A DNA stretch of 64,000 bases from Mesorhizobium waimense (GTDB lineage: Bacteria; Pseudomonadota; Alphaproteobacteria; Rhizobiales; Rhizobiaceae), in assembly GCF_003601975.1 (NCBI RefSeq), contig NZ_QZWZ01000003.1, forward strand, positions 186,001 to 250,000, in the 5' to 3' direction. Position numbers and translations under genes: made by a program. How positions within the stretch are numbered: position 1 is the stretch's first letter; the number at the start of each line of letters is the position of its first letter. Positions 8,690 through 16,730 of this stretch are shown in pieces. The notes under the pieces are model-generated. The model did not search any database. It saw nothing but the letters and a program-made list of their open reading frames with translations, and was not told where the DNA came from.

Positions 8690-8859
8690 GAACCGCTGGG
8701 AGAGGGTAGCCGCCCTCCCGCAGCGGCGAGGGTCGGATCGGTGGAATTGCCGACCGTTTGACGGGTCGAGCTAGAGTCGGATCGCCCTCGTCTTTCCCTT
8801 GAGGCCTGAACGGATACCCGGAGTTCGGCTCCGAACGACAAGCACAGGACAAGCGAAAG
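8690..8859 (+). ncRNA. candidate IS110 bridge RNA region
   Basis: The non-coding stretch before the transposase holds three nested or successive stems. Stem 1 is CCGCTG (8693-8698) with CAGCGG (8721-8726), with an inner GGG/CCC. Stem 2 is GCGAGGG (about 8726-8732) with CCCTCG (8785-8790), enclosing CGGT/ACCG. Stem 3 is CGGAG (8819-8823) with CTCCG (8829-8833). IS110-group elements are known to encode a bridge RNA in this place, whose loops pair with target and donor DNA. Exact RNA ends and guide loops are not determined. Confidence 0.45.
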
Positions 8860-9810
8860 ATGACCAACGATACCATCGGGGTCGACATATCGAAAGACCA
8901 TCTCGATGCCCACAGGCTGAGCGACGGTGCGAGCCGGCGCTTCGCCAACGACAGCCGCGGCCACAAGGCGTTGATGGGCTGGCTGAGCCCGAGCCAGTTG
9001 GACCCGCCCAGCGTCCGCATCGTCTACGAGCCGACAGGTCCCTATCATCGGGCCTTCGAGCGGGGTCTGGCGGCAGCGGGCCTGGCGTTGGTCAAGGTCA
9101 ACCCACGCCAGGCCCGGCGCTTCGCCGAGGCCACCGGCAGGCTCGCCAAGACGGACCGGCTGGACGCCGCCATGCTCGCCCGCATGGGCGCGCTGCTCGA
9201 TCTGGAGGCGCGGCCGCTGCGCGGTCCGCTCCTCAACGATCTCAAGGACCTGCAGATGGCGCGCCAGGCGCTGGTGAAGAACCGGACGGCGGCGAGGAAC
9301 AGGGCCAAGGCGCTGACCCTTCCCATCCTCAAGCGCCACAATGCCGAGCAGCTCAGGCAGATCGATCGTCAAATGGCTGCTGTCGAAAAGGAGATCATGG
9401 CGCTCATCCAGGCCGATCCAGATCTCTCCCGCCGCTTCGCCATCCTCGTCTCGATTCCGGGCGTCTCGGCAATCACCGCCTGCGCGCTTCTCATCGACAT
9501 GCCCGAACTCGGCACGCTCGGCCAGGCTCAGGCCGCTTCCCTCGCAGGCCTCGCTCCAGTCGCCCGGCAGTCTGGACAATGGACCGGCCGCGCCTTCATC
9601 CGCGGCGGGCGGGCCATGGTCCGACAGGCACTCTACATGCCCGCCCTCGTCGCCATGCGCTTCAATCCCGATCTCAAGGCAAAATACGGCAAGTTGAAAG
9701 CCGCCGGCAAACCCTCAAAGGTGGCTCTCACGGCAATCATGCGAAAACTCATCATTCTCGCAAACACCCTCCTTAGGGACCAACGAAACTGGACCCCAAA
9801 CCGGCCTTGA
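8860..9810 (+). CDS. IS110 family transposase (DEDD recombinase)
   Basis: A 316-residue transposase with the two usual domains. The N-terminal RuvC-like DEDD domain shows D9 (IGVDISKDHLD), E57 (VYEPTG), D99 and D102 (KTDRLDAAMLARM). A coiled-coil-like stretch lies at about 125-180. The C-terminal Transposase_20 domain has IPGVSAITA and GLAPVARQSGQW, with S238 as the expected catalytic serine, then FIRGGRAMVRQALYM. Length and all key residues are intact, so it is probably active. In characterised relatives this protein recombines DNA with an RNA guide from the element's non-coding end. Confidence 0.93.
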   Translation: MTNDTIGVDISKDHLDAHRLSDGASRRFANDSRGHKALMGWLSPSQLDPPSVRIVYEPTGPYHRAFERGLAAAGLALVKVNPRQARRFAEATGRLAKTDRLDAAMLARMGALLDLEARPLRGPLLNDLKDLQMARQALVKNRTAARNRAKALTLPILKRHNAEQLRQIDRQMAAVEKEIMALIQADPDLSRRFAILVSIPGVSAITACALLIDMPELGTLGQAQAASLAGLAPVARQSGQWTGRAFIRGGRAMVRQALYMPALVAMRFNPDLKAKYGKLKAAGKPSKVALTAIMRKLIILANTLLRDQRNWTPNRP

Positions 9811-9947
9811 CCAACATGGATACTTGTGGGTCGACTCAATCGCCTACCGAACGCCGAGGCGGCCGCGTGGATCAGCGGGCGGACGATATGCCGACAACTT
9901 CCAGGACCGTCTTTGCGACTGTTTGATGAGAATGGGACGATGAATTC

Positions 9948-9967
9948 TGCGCATGAGGTTATGCGCA
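9948..9967. promoter_or_regulatory. palindromic operator candidate upstream of amaA
   Basis: A perfect inverted repeat, TGCGCAT, six-base spacer, ATGCGCA, ending 43 bases before the amaA start. The size and symmetry fit a dimeric regulator of the pipecolate oxidase gene. It differs from the T-N11-A box at 12280-12292, so a regulator other than the nearby LysR may bind it. Confidence 0.5.
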
Positions 9968-10010
9968 TTCGGCACTTGCAGTGCTGCGGATCTGCCGAAA
10001 GAACTAAGGG

Positions 10011-11294
10011 ATGCAAAGTAATACCTTTTCGCACGGCCTGTGGGAGAAGACCGCGCCGCCTGCCCCGCGGACAGGGCGGCTTGCGGGCGAGAAGCATGTC
10101 GACGTGGCCGTTGTGGGTGCGGGCTTCACCGGACTGTCCGCGGCCCTTGATCTCGCGCGGTCCGGCGTTTCCGTCGCGGTGCTGGAAGGCGCCGGGGTCG
10201 GGTTCGGCGGCTCCGGCCGCAATGTCGGGCTGGTGAACGCCGGCCTATGGATCATGCCCGACGAGGTTTCGGCCATACTTGGCGAGGAGTATGGCCAGCG
10301 GTTGCTGAAGACGCTTGCCGACGGACCGGCACTGGTCTTCGATCTGATCCGTGAGAATGGCATCGACTGCGAGGCCGAGCATGCTGGAACGCTGCATTGC
10401 GCGGCCGACAGGAAAGGACTGCGGGAATTGGAAGAGCGCGCCCGGCAGTGGCAGGCGCGCGGAGCGCCCGTGCGTCTTCTCGGCGGGGATGAAACGGCCG
10501 CGCGCGTCGGCACGATAGCCTATCTCGGATCGCTGCTCGATGAGCGCGCCGGCACGATCCAGCCGCTGGGTTATGTCCGCGGGCTTGCCAACGCGGCGCT
10601 CCGGGCCGGCGCGGAGATATTCACCGCCTCCCCGGTGAGCGGGACCGAACGGGAAGGCCACGGCTGGCGCGTCCGCACAACAGAAGGAAGCGTCAGGGCG
10701 GAGTGGGTGATCGTCGCCACCAACGCCTATACCACTGCTCCCTGGCCACAGGTGCGCGCCGAACTTGTCCACCTGCCCTATTTCAACTTCGCCACCTCAC
10801 CACTTTCCGAATCCGCGCTGAAACGCATCCTGCCAGGCCTGGAAGGTGCCTGGGACACGAAGACGATCCTGAGTTCGCTGCGCCGCGATCGACAGGGCCG
10901 CCTTATCTTCGGCAGCGTCGGCGCACTACGCGGTCCGGGTGCGGCAGTGCACAGCGCATGGGCTCGACGCAGCCTGCGCAAGCTCTTTCCCTTCCTCGAC
11001 GACGTCGCCTTTGAAAGCAGTTGGTACGGCAAGATCGGCATGACGGCCGATGCCACGCCAAGATTCCATCGCTTCGACCGGAATGTGGTTGGCTTCAGCG
11101 GTTACAACGGACGCGGCATTGCCCCGGGCACTGTCTTCGGACAATACCTGGCCCGTCTGATCCGCGGCGAGATCAGCGAGCGGGATATACCCTTGCCGGT
11201 GACGGACCCACGCGAACAGAGCTTCCGTTCGCTGCGCGAAGCCTTCTATGAAACCGGCGCACAGCTTGCGCATTTCGTCGGTGCGCGCGTTTAG
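10011..11294 (+). CDS. amaA: FAD-dependent L-pipecolate oxidase (AmaA-like)
   Basis: A 427-residue DAO-fold flavoenzyme with the dinucleotide motif VVGAGFTGLSAALDLARSG near residue 33. Several stretches follow the Pseudomonas putida AmaA sequence as I recall it: GGSGRNVGLVNAG, ERAGTIQPL, LSSLRRDRQGRL and GYNGRGIAPGTVFG. AmaA oxidises L-pipecolate to piperideine-6-carboxylate and feeds electrons to the respiratory chain. The next steps are encoded just downstream (amaB, aminotransferase, hglS), which supports the call. The stop codon overlaps that of the convergent LysR gene by two bases (11292-11293). The AAGGG site is very close to the ATG. Confidence 0.85.
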   Translation: MQSNTFSHGLWEKTAPPAPRTGRLAGEKHVDVAVVGAGFTGLSAALDLARSGVSVAVLEGAGVGFGGSGRNVGLVNAGLWIMPDEVSAILGEEYGQRLLKTLADGPALVFDLIRENGIDCEAEHAGTLHCAADRKGLRELEERARQWQARGAPVRLLGGDETAARVGTIAYLGSLLDERAGTIQPLGYVRGLANAALRAGAEIFTASPVSGTEREGHGWRVRTTEGSVRAEWVIVATNAYTTAPWPQVRAELVHLPYFNFATSPLSESALKRILPGLEGAWDTKTILSSLRRDRQGRLIFGSVGALRGPGAAVHSAWARRSLRKLFPFLDDVAFESSWYGKIGMTADATPRFHRFDRNVVGFSGYNGRGIAPGTVFGQYLARLIRGEISERDIPLPVTDPREQSFRSLREAFYETGAQLAHFVGARV

Positions 11295-12220
11295 GAAACC
11301 TTGCCTGGATCGATCGGGAACGCGTTCGTGCCGACCTGCTCCAGAAGCCAAGATTGGAAGGCGCGTCCCACCGCGCTCCCCTGCCTTTCTTCCGGCAGAA
11401 CCACGTAGTAGCTGTTGTCGGTCGTCATCGGCCTTTCGAAGACGACGCGCAGCCTGCCGGAGGAGATCTCGTCCTCGATCAGATAGAGCGGCAGAAGGGC
11501 GAAGCCGAGGCTGCGGACCGCGGCCTCGATGATCATGGCAAACTGATCGAAACGGTCGCCCCGATAGGCTTGCTTCTGGCTGAGGTCGTTGTGCTCGAAC
11601 CATTCAGCCCACAGCTTCGGCCTCGTCGCAAGATGCAGGAGTGGCTTGTCTTCCAGGTCTTCAAGACGCTCCACTGTGCAGGATCCGATCAGGGAAGGAC
11701 TTGCGACAGGCAGGATGATCTCGCTGCAAAGATATGTGCATGTGGCATGCGCCCAGACGGGCTGGCCGTAGTGAATGGCGAGATCGAAGTCTTCGGCGGA
11801 AAGGTCGAAAGGCTCGGCGCGCGATGCCACGTTGATCGCTGTGCCGGGATGGCGCCGCTTGAAATCCGGCAGGCGGGGTAGCAGCCAGCGGCTGCCGAAC
11901 GTCGGAAGGGTGGCGATCGAGAGAACCTCCCTGCCGCCGGCGGACGCCCTCGCGCGCACCACCATCTCCTCCGATTGGAGCAGCAGCCGCGACACCTCAG
12001 GCAACAGCTTGCGGCCCGCCGCCGATAGGACGACCCGCTTGCGGATCCTTCCGAACAGAAGCACACCCAATTGGGCCTCGAGTATCTTGATCTGACGGCT
12101 GACGGCGCTCTGGGTCAGGTTTAGTTCGGCCGCCGCCTTGGTGAAGTTCTCGTGGCGGGCGGCACATTCAAACGCCTGCAGCACGGCGAGGTCGGGTATC
12201 AGTGCTCTGCTCAGGTTCAT
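11291..12220 (-). CDS. LysR family regulator of the lysine catabolic cluster
   Basis: A 309-residue LysR-type activator or repressor of the GcvA subgroup. The N-terminal winged helix reads LQAFECAARHENFTKAAAELNLTQSAVSRQI; the C-terminal part is the usual effector-binding domain. The ATG at 12220 is preferred over GTG 12226 because GAGG lies five bases before it. It is divergent from hglS and convergent with amaA. A perfect T-N11-A dyad at 12280-12292 sits between it and hglS. Likely effectors are pipecolate, 2-aminoadipate or 2-oxoadipate; this is inference from context. Confidence 0.88.
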   Translation of the reverse strand: MNLSRALIPDLAVLQAFECAARHENFTKAAAELNLTQSAVSRQIKILEAQLGVLLFGRIRKRVVLSAAGRKLLPEVSRLLLQSEEMVVRARASAGGREVLSIATLPTFGSRWLLPRLPDFKRRHPGTAINVASRAEPFDLSAEDFDLAIHYGQPVWAHATCTYLCSEIILPVASPSLIGSCTVERLEDLEDKPLLHLATRPKLWAEWFEHNDLSQKQAYRGDRFDQFAMIIEAAVRSLGFALLPLYLIEDEISSGRLRVVFERPMTTDNSYYVVLPEERQGSAVGRAFQSWLLEQVGTNAFPIDPGKVS

Positions 12221-12279
12221 TCCCACCTCGCATCAAGTCAGTCACAGCTATCACAACAAACGGCCGATCTGTCGCTATA

Positions 12280-12292
12280 TGATTAGTAATCA
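12280..12292. promoter_or_regulatory. LysR-type T-N11-A operator between lysR and hglS
   Basis: TGATTAGTAATCA, a perfect 6-bp-arm dyad with one central base, exactly matching the T-N11-A consensus. It lies 60 bases from the LysR start and 35 from the hglS start, the usual position for a divergent promoter controlled by the regulator. Confidence 0.65.
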
Positions 12293-12327
12293 GAATGACC
12301 TTGTGCAACCTTTTCGAGGTGAGGACC

Positions 12328-13719
12328 ATGCCGGAAGGCTTTGTCGCTGCCGACGATATCCGTGCCGCGTTCTCGGCGGCGATGTCGGCCATGTACTGCA
12401 ATGAGGTGCCGGCCTACGGCACGCTGATGGCGCTGGTCGCCGAGGTCAATCTGGAGACGCTGTCGGCCGATCCAGCCCTGCAGGCAAGGCTTGAAGCGAC
12501 CGATTCCCTGACCCGAATTTCGGAAGAGCGCCACGGCGCGGTCCGCCTCGGCACTGCGCAAGAACTTTCGATGATGCGGCGGGTCTTTGCCGTCATGGGC
12601 ATGGTTCCGGTGGGCTACTATGACCTGTCGAGCGCCGGCGTTCCCGTCCACTCCACAGCCTTTCGGCCGGTCGAAGAGTCGAGCCTGAAGCGCAACCCAT
12701 TTCGGGTGTTCACCTCGCTGCTGAGGCTGGATCTCATCGCGGACGAAGCCCTCCGCAGAGAAGCGGCTACGGTTCTAGCGGCGCGAAAGATATTCACGGA
12801 TGGCGCGATCGAGCTGGTCGAAAAGGCCGAGCGCTCCGGCGGCCTCGACGCGCCCGATGCCGCTCGCCTCGTCCAGGAGGTTGTGGAAACCTTCCGCTGG
12901 CACGACAAGGCAATCGTCGATGAGGCGCTGTATAGGCGCCTGCATGACGCGCACCGGCTGGTCGCCGACGTCGTCTCTTTCAGGGGACCACACATCAATC
13001 ACCTCACGCCGCGTACGCTCGACATCGATAAGGTGCAAGAGCGGATGCCTGGAGAAGGCATCGTGCCCAAAGCCGTGGTCGAAGGGCCGCCGACACGCAG
13101 GTGCCCGATCCTGCTGCGGCAAACCTCATTCAAGGCGCTGGAGGAGCCAGTTTCCTTCATTGGTGAGAATGGCGCGTGGCAGGCGGGCTCGCATTCGGCG
13201 CGATTTGGCGAGATCGAACAGCGCGGCGTTGCGCTGACGCCGAAGGGCCGGACGCTCTACGACAAACTCCTGAGCAAGACGCGGGCCCTCGTGACTCCGG
13301 CGGCGGACGGGTCGAACGTACACGAGTATATGTCGACGCTCACCAGCGTCTTCAAAGCGTTCCCCGACGACTGGAACGAAATCCGCAGGGCGGGGCTCGG
13401 CTATTTCAGCTACTCGCTGACGGAAAAGGGCCGCACTGCAAGCCGCCGCGCCGACCTCGAAACCGCGATCGAGGAAGGGCTAATACAGTTCGATCCCATC
13501 GTGTACGAGGACTTTCTGCCAGTGAGCGCCGCAGGTATCTTCCAGTCGAATCTCGGCGACGAGGCGACGCAAGCGTTCGTCGCGAGCCCGAATCAAATCA
13601 AGTTCGAGCGCGATCTCGGCGCTTCGGTGCTGGACGAGTTCGCCCACTACGCCGAGATCGAGCGGGCCTCGATCGAAGCCTGCCTCGCCGTGATCGACCT
13701 GACGACGGCGGCGGAGTGA
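12328..13719 (+). CDS. hglS: 2-oxoadipate dioxygenase/decarboxylase (HglS, DUF1338)
   Basis: A 463-residue DUF1338 protein. Family members such as P. putida HglS are Fe(II) enzymes that turn 2-oxoadipate into D-2-hydroxyglutarate with O2 and loss of CO2. The expected residues are visible: H69 and R73 in ERHGAVR, His in GPHINHLTPRTLDID (H222/H225), Glu in ARFGEIEQRG (about 295) and the Val-Ser pair in LPVSAAGIF (about 399-400). The ATG at 12328 is chosen for its GAGGTGAGG site. It heads a plus-strand run in which the next gene begins nine bases later and encodes the dehydrogenase for its product. Confidence 0.88.
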   Translation: MPEGFVAADDIRAAFSAAMSAMYCNEVPAYGTLMALVAEVNLETLSADPALQARLEATDSLTRISEERHGAVRLGTAQELSMMRRVFAVMGMVPVGYYDLSSAGVPVHSTAFRPVEESSLKRNPFRVFTSLLRLDLIADEALRREAATVLAARKIFTDGAIELVEKAERSGGLDAPDAARLVQEVVETFRWHDKAIVDEALYRRLHDAHRLVADVVSFRGPHINHLTPRTLDIDKVQERMPGEGIVPKAVVEGPPTRRCPILLRQTSFKALEEPVSFIGENGAWQAGSHSARFGEIEQRGVALTPKGRTLYDKLLSKTRALVTPAADGSNVHEYMSTLTSVFKAFPDDWNEIRRAGLGYFSYSLTEKGRTASRRADLETAIEEGLIQFDPIVYEDFLPVSAAGIFQSNLGDEATQAFVASPNQIKFERDLGASVLDEFAHYAEIERASIEACLAVIDLTTAAE

Positions 13720-13728
13720 CGGACAGCG

Positions 13729-15147
13729 ATGATCGATGCCCGCCACATTGCGGCGCTGCGCGGACTGGTCGGCGAGAAGGGCCTTCTCGACAAGCCTGCC
13801 GATATCGCCGCCTACGAGACCGGCGCGCGCTACGACAGGGGAAGGGCCGCTTTTGTCGCCCGCCCCACGTCGACCGCCGAAGTCTCGGCGGTCGTCTCCT
13901 GGTGCGTGCGCAACAGCATTGCGCTCATCCCGCAATCCGGCAACACGGGTCTCGTCTCGGCCTCGACTCCCGATATGAGCGGAGCGCAGGGCGTACTCAG
14001 CCTCGACCGCATGACGGGTGGCTTTGAGCTCGACCAGGTCAACCGCACCGTGCGAACCGGTGCCGGCATGTGCCTTTCCGACCTCAACGCAAAGCTTGGG
14101 GAATACGGACTGTTCTTTCCTGTAGATCTCGGCGCCGATCCGCGTCTCGGCGGCATGATCGCCACAAACACCGGCGGTTCGCGCTTCCTGCGCTACGGCG
14201 ACGTACGCCGCAACACGCTGGGCCTTACCGTAGTCCTTGCCGACGAGGCGGGAACGGTGCTCGACCTTTCCTCGCAGCTTCGCAAGAACAACACTGGGGT
14301 CGACTGGAAACAACTCTTCATCGGCACGTCCGGCGCGTTCGGCGTGGTGACGGAATGCGTGCTCAACCTCGAGCCACTGCCGCGCCAGACCGCCACTGCG
14401 CTGCTGGTGCCATCGTCCTCGCAGACCATCCCCGCCCTCCTGACGGCGATGGAGGACGCGCTGGGCTCGTACCTGTCCGCCTTTGAGGGCATGTCCGGCA
14501 ACGCGGTTCGCGCCGCGCTCGAACATGTCCCTTCCCTGCGCAACCCGTTCGGCCGCGGCGTTGTGCCGGATTTCGTGATCCTGACTGAAGTCTCGCGCAT
14601 AAACGCGCCACGCAAGGGCGAACAGAAGCTCGATGCGGCGCTCGAAGAGGTGCTGGCCGCAATCTGGGAAAACGAAGACGCACTCCTCGCCGACGCCTTC
14701 GTTGGCCCGCCGAGTGAGCTGTGGGCGCTGCGCCATGTCCTGTCGGAGGGCGTGAAGCATGCCGGGCGGCTGATCGCCTTCGACCTCTCCTTCAGCCGCG
14801 GCGACATCATGCGTTTTCTCGACCGGATGAAGGCCGAGATTCCGCAACGCTTTCCCGGAATTACCATCTGCGATTTCGGCCATGTCGGCGATGGTGGGGT
14901 GCACCTCAACCTCGTCGTCGCGAAGGACGATCCGCGCCTGGCAGACGAAGCGTTCGAGGCGGCGCTGCGCGAATGGGTCTTTTCGGTCTGCGTCGAGGAT
15001 TTTCAGGGCAGCTTCAGTGCCGAGCACGCCATCGGCCGCAAGAACCAGAGCTTCTACGACCGATACACGCCCGCGAAACTGCGGCGGCTCGCTGCGGCGC
15101 TAAAGGCGGAAGCATCACCGGGTCCGCTCGGCTCTGTCGCATTTTGA
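13729..15147 (+). CDS. FAD-linked oxidase, probable D-2-hydroxyglutarate dehydrogenase
   Basis: A 472-residue enzyme of the FAD-oxidase/GlcD type. The N-terminal PCMH FAD domain includes IPQSGNTGLV and LGADPRLGGMIATNTGG. The C-terminal FAD-oxidase_C domain has the metal-binding HVGDGGVHLN and ends with AEHAIGRKN. These enzymes oxidise D-2-hydroxyacids (lactate, 2-hydroxyglutarate). Its position nine bases after hglS, whose product is D-2-hydroxyglutarate, makes that the likely substrate, giving 2-oxoglutarate. Electrons probably go to an electron-transfer flavoprotein or quinone encoded elsewhere. D-lactate activity cannot be excluded from sequence. Confidence 0.82.
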   Translation: MIDARHIAALRGLVGEKGLLDKPADIAAYETGARYDRGRAAFVARPTSTAEVSAVVSWCVRNSIALIPQSGNTGLVSASTPDMSGAQGVLSLDRMTGGFELDQVNRTVRTGAGMCLSDLNAKLGEYGLFFPVDLGADPRLGGMIATNTGGSRFLRYGDVRRNTLGLTVVLADEAGTVLDLSSQLRKNNTGVDWKQLFIGTSGAFGVVTECVLNLEPLPRQTATALLVPSSSQTIPALLTAMEDALGSYLSAFEGMSGNAVRAALEHVPSLRNPFGRGVVPDFVILTEVSRINAPRKGEQKLDAALEEVLAAIWENEDALLADAFVGPPSELWALRHVLSEGVKHAGRLIAFDLSFSRGDIMRFLDRMKAEIPQRFPGITICDFGHVGDGGVHLNLVVAKDDPRLADEAFEAALREWVFSVCVEDFQGSFSAEHAIGRKNQSFYDRYTPAKLRRLAAALKAEASPGPLGSVAF

Positions 15148-15201
15148 GATAATGGCGGCGGCAACGTCGCTGCGAAACAACGAAACATTGGAGAAAACAC
15201 G

Positions 15202-16725
15202 ATGAGCAAGGCAGTCGACGTCAAGCAGGAAACAGCGAGCATCCTCGACGGGCTTGGCGTTTCGCGCGACGCCTGGACAGGCGGCGACATGCGCTTACAA
15301 AGCCCGGTGACAGGCGAACAGATCGGCGCCGTGACCATGATCTCGGCGTCGGGTACGGCCGAGGCGATCGAACGCGCCGACAAGGCCTTCCGCGCCTGGC
15401 GGCTGGTACCTGCACCCAAGCGCGGCGAGCTGGTGCGGTTGCTCGGCGAGGAATTGCGCGCCCACAAGGCCGAGCTCGGCCGGCTGGTGTCGATCGAGGC
15501 CGGAAAAATCCCTTCCGAAGGTCTTGGCGAAGTGCAAGAGATGATCGACATTTGCGATTTCGCTGTCGGCCTCTCGCGCCAACTCTACGGCCTGACCATC
15601 GCCACCGAGCGCCCCGGCCACCGCATGATGGAGACGTGGCATCCGCTGGGCGTGGTCGGTGTCATCTCGGCGTTCAATTTCCCGGTCGCGGTCTGGTCAT
15701 GGAACGCGGCGCTGGCCCTGGTGTGCGGCAACGCGGTTGTGTGGAAGCCGTCGGAGAAGACGCCACTGACCGCGCTCGCCTGCCAAGCGATCTTCGAAAG
15801 CGCGGCAAAGCGTTTCGGCGACGCGCCGGAGGGATTGTCGGAAGTGCTGATCGGCGACCGCTCGGTCGGCGAGGTTCTGGTCGATAATCCCAAGGTGCTG
15901 CTGGTTTCGGCAACCGGCTCGACCCGCATGGGCCGAGATGTCGGCCCGCGGCTCGCCAAGCGCTTCGCCCGCGCCATCCTGGAACTTGGTGGCAACAATG
16001 CCGGTATCGTCTGCCCGTCGGCCGATCTGGACATGGCGCTGCGCGCCACCGCCTTCGGCGCCATGGGCACCGCCGGCCAGCGCTGCACGACTATGCGTCG
16101 GCTGTTTGTGCATGAGAGCGTCTACAACCAGTTGGTACCGCGCCTCAAGAGGGCCTATGAAAGTGTGTCGGTCGGCAGCCCGCTGGAGACCAAGGCGCTG
16201 GTCGGTCCGCTGATTGACAAGGCCGCTTTCGACGGCATGCAGAAGGCTCTGAAGGAAGCGACCGCGCATGGTGGCAAGATCACTGGCGGCGATCGCGTCG
16301 AAAACGGTCACTCGGGGGCGTATTATGTCCGCCCGGCCCTGGTCGAGATGCCAAAGCAGGAAGGCCCGGTGCTGGAGGAGACGTTCGCGCCGATCCTTTA
16401 TGTGATGAAATATTCCGATTTCGACGAAGCGATCGCCGCCCACAATGCGGTCGGCGCCGGCCTGTCCTCATCCATCTTCACCCGCGACATCATGGAATCG
16501 GAACGCTTCCTCAGCGTCGACGGCTCCGACTGCGGCATCGCCAACGTCAACATCGGCACGTCCGGCGCCGAGATCGGCGGCGCTTTCGGCGGCGAGAAGG
16601 AGACCGGCGGCGGACGCGAGAGCGGTTCCGACGCCTGGAAGGCCTATATGCGCCGCGCCACCAACACGGTGAATTATTCCAAGGCGCTGCCACTCGCCCA
16701 GGGCGTCTCCTTCGACATCGAGTAG
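15202..16725 (+). CDS. amaB: aminoadipate-semialdehyde / P6C dehydrogenase (AmaB, ALDH7)
   Basis: A 507-residue aldehyde dehydrogenase of the antiquitin (ALDH7A1) group, which oxidises 2-aminoadipate 6-semialdehyde (the open form of piperideine-6-carboxylate) to L-2-aminoadipate with NAD+. It has the family marks: AFNFPVAVWSWNAALAL, general base Glu in LELGGNNAG, nucleophile Cys in GTAGQRCTTMRRL, and C-terminal GGAFGGEKETGGGRESGSDAWK, which is typical of antiquitin. A GGAG site precedes the ATG. It connects amaA, which makes the substrate, with the downstream aminotransferase. Confidence 0.92.
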   Translation: MSKAVDVKQETASILDGLGVSRDAWTGGDMRLQSPVTGEQIGAVTMISASGTAEAIERADKAFRAWRLVPAPKRGELVRLLGEELRAHKAELGRLVSIEAGKIPSEGLGEVQEMIDICDFAVGLSRQLYGLTIATERPGHRMMETWHPLGVVGVISAFNFPVAVWSWNAALALVCGNAVVWKPSEKTPLTALACQAIFESAAKRFGDAPEGLSEVLIGDRSVGEVLVDNPKVLLVSATGSTRMGRDVGPRLAKRFARAILELGGNNAGIVCPSADLDMALRATAFGAMGTAGQRCTTMRRLFVHESVYNQLVPRLKRAYESVSVGSPLETKALVGPLIDKAAFDGMQKALKEATAHGGKITGGDRVENGHSGAYYVRPALVEMPKQEGPVLEETFAPILYVMKYSDFDEAIAAHNAVGAGLSSSIFTRDIMESERFLSVDGSDCGIANVNIGTSGAEIGGAFGGEKETGGGRESGSDAWKAYMRRATNTVNYSKALPLAQGVSFDIE

Positions 16726-16730
16726 GATCT

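Larger units (their letters stand above)
8652..9840 (+). mobile_element. IS110-family insertion sequence (ends not resolved)
   Basis: The transposase gene (8860-9810) with about 200 bases of structured upstream DNA makes up the element. IS110 members lack clear terminal inverted repeats and usually make no target duplication, so the ends cannot be fixed by eye. The coordinates given are approximate: left limit at the adjacent repeat, right limit shortly after the transposase stop. It lies between the damaged molybdoenzyme operon and amaA. Confidence 0.6.

Noticed and set aside
8605..9579. Long ORF antisense to the IS110 transposase
   Set aside because: Shadow of the transposase codons; low-complexity Arg/Pro/Gly composition.
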